Positions 6,883-10,384 of a stretch of DNA of 10,384 bases are shown in pieces. The translations under genes and the position numbers were made by a program. The stretch covers positions 1 through 10,384 of the forward strand of contig VHBM01000039.1 in the NCBI GenBank assembly GCA_016871975.1, written 5' to 3'. The DNA is from Nitrososphaerota archaeon (GTDB lineage: Archaea; Thermoproteota; Nitrososphaeria; Nitrososphaerales; Nitrosopumilaceae). The notes below the pieces were generated by a model. It searched no databases. It saw only the letters and a program-made list of their open reading frames with translations, and was not told the DNA's origin. Every line of letters begins with the position of its first letter. Position 1 is the first letter of the stretch.

Positions 6883-7709
6883 GTTTGGTTTTTACACACA
6901 AATGGATGCAGATTTTCTTCATTGTATAATGTTACGATCCCATTTATGTCACATTCTGAAATGTAGGCATTTTCAACTGAAAAGCTAGAATTCATCAAGT
7001 CCTTTGATGACATTGCGTGAGGTAGTCCAAGGGCATGACCAAGCTCATGTCTTATTACTGCTTCAAGTGTTTGATCAGAAATCTCGTTGGCTTGGTAAAC
7101 TGTAATGTGTGCCTTTAATATCTCGTTTCGAAAATTATCAACTAGTATTTTTGTGGATCCTAGTTTGCCATCTCCATTTCGTAGCGGCGAAAATGTGATC
7201 GTAATATCGCCTTCGCCTTTTTCTGAACTAATGATTTGAAACTTTTGTGGAATATGTCTTGCTGTATCTTGTATAGCTGCAGTTTCTAATGCATTTTGCC
7301 AACCAAGATAGTATACTTTTTCACTTTTACCAATTATGCCAACATCATTTGATACTATTTGGTTAGAATAAATTACTTTTCTTACGATGGAATTTTTCTC
7401 AGGATACTCATCACCATTTACAATATTAATTCGTAAAGTATCTCCTTTTACTAAAAACCATGAAGACAGCGGTAAGGCAGTCTGATCGGTGCTTTCTACT
7501 TTAAGATCGTTTATAAAAAATTCTGACGGCACTGTATTATAGTCATACATCTTTACAATTCCTAAATTAATCAAAATTATTGGATAGGTTCCAACTGTTA
7601 CTGCAATTCCAATTATAGCTAAAACCATAATCAAATAGTTTTTTCTAGTTGTCTTTTTTACATTGGCCTTTATCATTTCGCCTAGTAATTTTTTATCATC
7701 ATCATTCAT
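6879..7709 (-). CDS. Membrane-anchored matrixin-like zinc metalloprotease
   Basis: From ATG 7709 the protein has 276 residues: a charged cytoplasmic N-terminus (1-24), one transmembrane helix (about 25-50), then an extracytoplasmic domain. The zinc site is 'HELGHALGLPH' (221-231), with ligands His221, His225 and His231 and catalytic Glu222. 'SSKDLM' follows, with Met239 as the likely Met-turn, the arrangement of metzincins of the matrixin (M10/M57-like) group. Residues 130-205 contain the usual strand region before the zinc helix ('GDITITF', 'ILKAHITVY'). Two cysteines (253, 272) might form a disulfide outside the cell. A TTG two codons upstream (7715) is the only longer start, because TGA precedes it; ATG is preferred. 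No propeptide cysteine switch is evident. The substrate is unknown; the divergent neighbour encodes an exported protein. Confidence 0.85.
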   Translation of the reverse strand: MNDDDKKLLGEMIKANVKKTTRKNYLIMVLAIIGIAVTVGTYPIILINLGIVKMYDYNTVPSEFFINDLKVESTDQTALPLSSWFLVKGDTLRINIVNGDEYPEKNSIVRKVIYSNQIVSNDVGIIGKSEKVYYLGWQNALETAAIQDTARHIPQKFQIISSEKGEGDITITFSPLRNGDGKLGSTKILVDNFRNEILKAHITVYQANEISDQTLEAVIRHELGHALGLPHAMSSKDLMNSSFSVENAYISECDINGIVTLYNEENLHPFVCKNQT

Positions 7710-7784
7710 TTTCAATCACTAACTATTGTCCTCCAACAAATGCATCATCTAGTCCACTCCTGCAATCTGCGATCTTAAGAAAGA

Positions 7785-7794
7785 TAACTATATG
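7785..7794 (+). promoter_or_regulatory. Possible TATA box for the ATG 7826 start of the exported protein
   Basis: TAACTATATG is centred about 36 bases before ATG 7826 and would give a leader of about ten bases. The reverse strand (CATATAGTTA) could serve the divergent metalloprotease gene with a leader of about 55 bases. Confidence 0.35.
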
Positions 7795-7825
7795 AAAAGA
7801 TACCTTTACTAGTGACATACGAATT

Positions 7826-8794
7826 ATGAGGATTTCTTATATAGTATTGCTTGGCACCCCAAAAACATTGCTGGCCGACAATGAGGGTAAATCAAGTGTC
7901 ATAACGGCTATTGTAACCGTATTAACATTATTTGCAACAATCTTTGCTGTATCTGACGCATTTGGCCAAGAACAAGTTTCAGAGTTTACTGTAATTGAAG
8001 GCGATGAAATAAAAAATAATCCTGTAGCGCAGCAAATCTTGCAAAAAATCGAAGAATCAAAAAGAATAATGGCTGAACTAATGGCAGGAAAACCAATTCT
8101 AACAGAACAACAAAAGCTAGTTGAAGAACAACGAAAGATTGTAAAGGAACGTCTTGAGGCTGAACTTAAAAGAATGGATAAAGATTACGAGTCTTACACG
8201 CCAAGAAACTCTTTTGCAAAATTTGTTTCAAATGTAGATCCAGTTTTTCATGATCTGTATTGGGACCAGTTTAACTATATGGATGAAAAGATCAAAATTG
8301 CACGTATAGCAAAACAACTTGCTCTAGCAGACGGTGCAACATATGAGGAAGCTCAGGCTGAATACATCAAATATGCATCATTGACACGAGTACAAATGGT
8401 AAAGATTGTACAGGATCTTAATGTCAAACACGGATTTGCAGACCAAAGAATACAAAAGATTTTTGATGAATATGGCAAGCTTGTACGATACGAAAATGAC
8501 AAAGATGAGGCAGTATGCTATGGATGTGAATATATAGATGCAGATGCACTACTTGCAAAAGCCAATCCCGATTCTGTAGAAAGCACAATAACTTTTGTCT
8601 CTGCAGAAATTCAAAAAAACCCTGACATTAAAATCGAGAGTCCAAGAGATGCCACCATAAAAAGACTAGAAGAAAAACTAGATTCTCTATCAGAGCAGCT
8701 TGCATCTGAATCAGATCCTAAAGTACAACAAGAACTTGTCAAATCTATTGAGAGAATAGTCTCACTTTTAGATAGACTAGAAAAACTGGAATAG
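7826..8794 (+). CDS. Exported helix-rich protein of unknown function
   Basis: I do not recognise a named family. The 322-residue form has a hydrophobic segment at 24-46 ('VITAIVTVLTLFATIFAVSD'), followed by 'AFGQEQ', so it is secreted or anchored with the bulk outside. Residues 60-120 and 275-322 are charged heptad-like helices (coiled coils). The middle (125-225) has aromatic-rich 'VSNVDPVFHDLYWDQFNYMDE'-type sequence and two helices. A single CxxC pair (Cys231, Cys234) might bind a metal or form a disulfide. ATG 7826 gives the longest form, listed here. TTG 7868 (residue 15) is a strong alternative: it lies 27 bases after a good TATA box (TTATATAG, 7837-7844) and leaves a short charged stretch directly before the hydrophobic segment, a more normal signal. 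The gene is divergent from the metalloprotease and convergent with fen1. Confidence 0.8.
   Translation: MRISYIVLLGTPKTLLADNEGKSSVITAIVTVLTLFATIFAVSDAFGQEQVSEFTVIEGDEIKNNPVAQQILQKIEESKRIMAELMAGKPILTEQQKLVEEQRKIVKERLEAELKRMDKDYESYTPRNSFAKFVSNVDPVFHDLYWDQFNYMDEKIKIARIAKQLALADGATYEEAQAEYIKYASLTRVQMVKIVQDLNVKHGFADQRIQKIFDEYGKLVRYENDKDEAVCYGCEYIDADALLAKANPDSVESTITFVSAEIQKNPDIKIESPRDATIKRLEEKLDSLSEQLASESDPKVQQELVKSIERIVSLLDRLEKLE
7837..7844 (+). promoter_or_regulatory. TATA box inside the long form of the exported-protein gene
   Basis: TTATATAG is the best-looking TATA box in this region and is centred 27 bases before the in-frame TTG at 7868. It supports a shorter, leaderless version of the exported protein. 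Confidence 0.45.
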
Positions 8795-8795
8795 C

Positions 8796-8814
8796 TGTTT
8801 TCTATTTCTTTTTT
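8796..8814. terminator. T-rich termination region between convergent genes
   Basis: The 20-base gap between the exported-protein gene and fen1 is strongly T-rich on the plus strand, with a final run of six T. Archaeal RNA polymerase terminates at such T-tracts, so this likely ends the plus-strand transcript. The minus strand is A-rich here and has no equivalent T-run. Confidence 0.5.
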
Positions 8815-9837
8815 CTAAAACCATTGCTCTAATGTCTGGCTTTTCTTTTCAATGGTTTTTTTTAGCCTGTTTAATGCAGTCTCTACTCTTTCTTGGGAAA
8901 AACTTCTCTCTTTTACTAGGTAATTAATGATAGACCCAGAATCAACATCTTTGAAAACAATGTCTTTTACTTGCACAACTTCAGATTTTAGGAAAATTTT
9001 ACGAATTTGTTTATAATCTATCTTGTTTAATTGATCTTGGATTTGTGGTATGTCTTCTAATTTGCCATGCTCTTCTATCATCTTTAATGCAGTTTTTGGA
9101 CCAATTCGCTCAAAACCATCTGGATTAAAATCAGTTCCAATCAAAATTCCAATGTCTACAATCTGCTCTCTTGTAATTTTTAACTCATCAAGATTTTTTT
9201 GCAGGTCTATTATTTCAGGTTCAATGTCAATGTAGGTATTTCTGTTTGGCAGTTTTCGCCTGCCGCTGTTTGTAAAGTTTCTTACAAGTTTTTTTGCACC
9301 AAAAAGTATGGAATCAAAATCTTGACTTGCTGTAGCATGCGCCTTTCCCGATATAGTAAGATGCGCTGCAGTGGCTTCTCCCTCTCCAGGTGCCTGTATA
9401 TGCGGAATTCCAAAAAGATCCAAAAGATGCTTTGATTCATCAACCATCCCATCTCGCATCGCAGTTGTTTGCTGTGCAAATTTTCTTGCTTCTTCGAGAT
9501 TTCCTTCTGTAATCGCTCTTTCATATTTTATTGTGGCTTCTTTTTTTATCTGTCTTCGCCTTTCAATCTCTGCTGATTTTAATGAAGGGGGTTTTCCATC
9601 AAAAACATAGATTGGTTTTATTCCAAGCGATAAAAAATTGATGTTTCTATAAAAAAGCCCGCTTAGATGACTAGTAACTCTTCCATTTGAATCTGTTAAA
9701 TGTTGACCATCAGGTCCACGAATTATTGCAAGAAATTGATAAATTGCATTGTATGCATCAATTGCAATTACTTTAGATGTAAATGACTCTAACTTTGTTT
9801 TTTCGCGTTGCAATATTGGTTTAAGATCTAGTCCCAC
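8815..9837 (-). CDS. fen: Flap endonuclease 1 (FEN1)
   Basis: Structure-specific 5' nuclease that removes RNA primers and flaps during lagging-strand synthesis and long-patch repair. The 340 residues match archaeal FEN1 length. The N-terminus 'GLDLKPIL' and the metal-binding acidic residues are all present: Asp27 ('AIDAYNA'), Asp80 ('VFDGKPP'), Glu152 and Glu154 ('GEGEATAAHL'), Asp173 and Asp175 ('SQDFDSI') and Asp236 ('IGTDFNPDG'). A helix-hairpin-helix/H3TH region follows (242-260, 'RIGPKTALKMIEEHG'). The last residues 'QTLEQWF' (334-340) form a PIP box that should dock on the PCNA clamp. The start is GTG 9837-9835. Promoter candidates upstream are weak; the clearest AT-rich box (9889-9897) is shared with the divergent tRNA gene and would give a leader of about 28 bases. 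Confidence 0.97.
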   Translation of the reverse strand: MGLDLKPILQREKTKLESFTSKVIAIDAYNAIYQFLAIIRGPDGQHLTDSNGRVTSHLSGLFYRNINFLSLGIKPIYVFDGKPPSLKSAEIERRRQIKKEATIKYERAITEGNLEEARKFAQQTTAMRDGMVDESKHLLDLFGIPHIQAPGEGEATAAHLTISGKAHATASQDFDSILFGAKKLVRNFTNSGRRKLPNRNTYIDIEPEIIDLQKNLDELKITREQIVDIGILIGTDFNPDGFERIGPKTALKMIEEHGKLEDIPQIQDQLNKIDYKQIRKIFLKSEVVQVKDIVFKDVDSGSIINYLVKERSFSQERVETALNRLKKTIEKKSQTLEQWF

Positions 9838-9888
9838 ACAAAAGGTAGAGTTTGCTTGGTTTTTTGTTTTTGCTATTTGTTTGGCTTG

Positions 9889-9897
9889 CTATATTAG
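9889..9897 (+). promoter_or_regulatory. TATA box of tRNA-Ser, possibly shared with fen1
   Basis: CTATATTAG is centred 27 bases before the first base of the tRNA, the classic archaeal tRNA promoter spacing. Read on the other strand (CTAATATAG) it also resembles a TATA box facing fen1, with a predicted leader of about 28 bases. Confidence 0.5.
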
Positions 9898-9919
9898 GGA
9901 GAAATTTCTAAAATTTATT

Positions 9920-10001
9920 GCCAGGTTAGCCAAGTGGAACGGCGGCCGTCTCGAAAACGGCTGTGCGCAAGCGCTCAGGGGTTCGAATCCCTTACCTGGC
10001 G
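9920..10001 (+). tRNA. tRNA-Ser, anticodon CGA
   Basis: A complete class II tRNA. The acceptor stem GCCAGGT (9920-9926) pairs perfectly with ACCTGGC (9994-10000), with discriminator G at 10001. The anticodon stem GCCGT/ACGGC encloses the loop CTCGAAA, giving anticodon CGA, which reads UCG (serine). A long variable arm containing GCGC-AA-GCGC fits tRNA-Ser. The T arm is AGGGG-TTCGAAT-CCCTT with one G-T pair. CCA is not encoded and no intron is present. A TATA-like box lies 27 bases upstream. Confidence 0.97.
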
Positions 10002-10007
10002 CTTTGA

Positions 10008-10021
10008 ATTTTTTGTATTTT
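10008..10021 (+). terminator. T-tract terminator of tRNA-Ser
   Basis: Two short T-runs (six T, then five T) start about nine bases after the tRNA 3' end, as expected for archaeal tRNA termination. Confidence 0.55.
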
Positions 10022-10026
10022 TGCGG

Positions 10027-10036
10027 TAAAAATAAC
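10027..10036 (+). promoter_or_regulatory. Possible TATA box of the kinase fragment
   Basis: TAAAAATAAC is centred about 22 bases before ATG 10054. If used, it would make a leaderless mRNA for an ATPase-only protein and argue against a dead remnant. It is weak evidence in AT-rich sequence. Confidence 0.25.
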
Positions 10037-10053
10037 TAACATGCCGATAGTAG

Positions 10054-10384
10054 ATGCAAATACAAGCAAAGCTATTGGAAATTCTGGAATCACTTGCAGA
10101 GATCTTAAATCAAATAGTTAAGGAAATTTTTGTACCATCTACCATTAAAATAAACTTGCCAAAAAATGACATGACAATAAAATGCGATATGAACAAACTA
10201 AAACGTGTTTTTTCTAACCTGATAGTAAATGGAGTACAAGCGATGAATTATCATGGCACAATAAACATCAGAGCCATGGATAAAGATGGTCATAACGTAA
10301 TCGAGATTGAAGATACTGGGAATGGAATCCCTGAAAACATGATGGATAAAATATTTGAGCCTCTCTTTACAACAAAAGAATACG
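10054..10384 (+). CDS. Histidine kinase ATPase domain, probable 5'-truncated remnant (runs off window)
   Basis: From ATG 10054 the frame stays open to the window edge (110 residues). It shows a histidine-kinase HATPase domain: the N box 'FSNLIVNGVQAM', the G1 box 'EDTGNGIPE' and the F box 'FEPLFTTKE'; the G2 box would lie beyond the edge. The short N-terminus 'QAKLLEILESL' looks like the link between a phospho-acceptor domain and the ATPase domain. No H-box histidine and no sensor domain precede it, and a TAG lies immediately upstream in frame. In the frame one base over, 10041-10070 reads 'MPIVDANTSK', which would join naturally to 'LLEILESL' if one base near 10071 were removed, suggesting a frameshifted remnant. 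A genuine ATPase-only protein is possible: a TATA-like stretch lies about 22 bases upstream. Its position just after tRNA-Ser fits a disrupted locus. Confidence 0.6.
   Translation, partial: MQIQAKLLEILESLAEILNQIVKEIFVPSTIKINLPKNDMTIKCDMNKLKRVFSNLIVNGVQAMNYHGTINIRAMDKDGHNVIEIEDTGNGIPENMMDKIFEPLFTTKEY

Noticed and set aside
7730..7734. GGAGG on the minus strand as a ribosome binding site for the metalloprotease
   Set aside because: It lies 14 bases before the TTG and 20 bases before the ATG, too far for a normal Shine-Dalgarno spacing.
9749..10039. 96-residue plus-strand open frame across the fen1 start and tRNA-Ser
   Set aside because: It is antisense to fen1 and runs through the whole tRNA gene, and its composition is not protein-like.
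10041..10121. 26-codon open frame starting MPIVDANTSK as an independent small gene
   Set aside because: It overlaps the kinase frame and is better explained as the frameshifted upstream part of the kinase remnant.
1..10384. CRISPR array, insertion sequence ends or duplicated tRNA attachment site
   Set aside because: No regularly spaced repeats, transposase-like protein or second copy of the tRNA 3' end was seen in the window.

Overview
The window looks like part of an AT-rich ammonia-oxidising archaeon (Nitrososphaeria/Thaumarchaeota, probably the Nitrosopumilales group). The evidence is a CdvA cell-division protein (known only from Cren- and Thaumarchaeota), an archaeal FEN1 ending in a PCNA-binding motif, TATA-like boxes about 23-36 bases ahead of starts (so very short or absent leaders), common TTG/GTG starts, and a tRNA-Ser without an encoded CCA end. 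The group assignment is inference; no rRNA is present.

Region 1-3983 is a block of six minus-strand genes. In transcription order they are an unrecognised small protein, a double-length ThyX-like protein, MsrB, homoserine dehydrogenase (hom), a stand-alone Lrp/AsnC ligand-binding (RAM) domain, and a PUA-type RNA-binding protein cut by the window edge. Gaps are 15-55 bases, but several genes have their own TATA-like box, so the block is probably a set of short units. The hom/RAM pair is the clearest functional unit: the dehydrogenase has no regulatory ACT domain and the RAM protein could sense an amino acid.

Region 3984-6882 reads rightward: cdvA, divergent from the minus-strand block, then an AMP-forming acetyl-CoA synthetase with a complete motif set. 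Its stop codon overlaps the stop of a convergent gene for a membrane-anchored, extracytoplasmic zinc metalloprotease (HExxHxxGxxH). Divergent from the protease is an exported, helix-rich protein of unknown function (7826-8794). FEN1 (8815-9837, minus strand) converges on that gene across a T-rich gap.

At the right end a complete tRNA-Ser(CGA) at 9920-10001 is followed about 50 bases later by a histidine-kinase ATPase domain without sensor or phospho-acceptor parts and with signs of a frameshift. This looks like a decayed or truncated kinase next to a tRNA gene. No CRISPR array, insertion sequence or origin was seen. The items most worth following up are the split ThyX motif, the hom/RAM pair, the tRNA-adjacent kinase remnant, and the disputed start of the exported protein.
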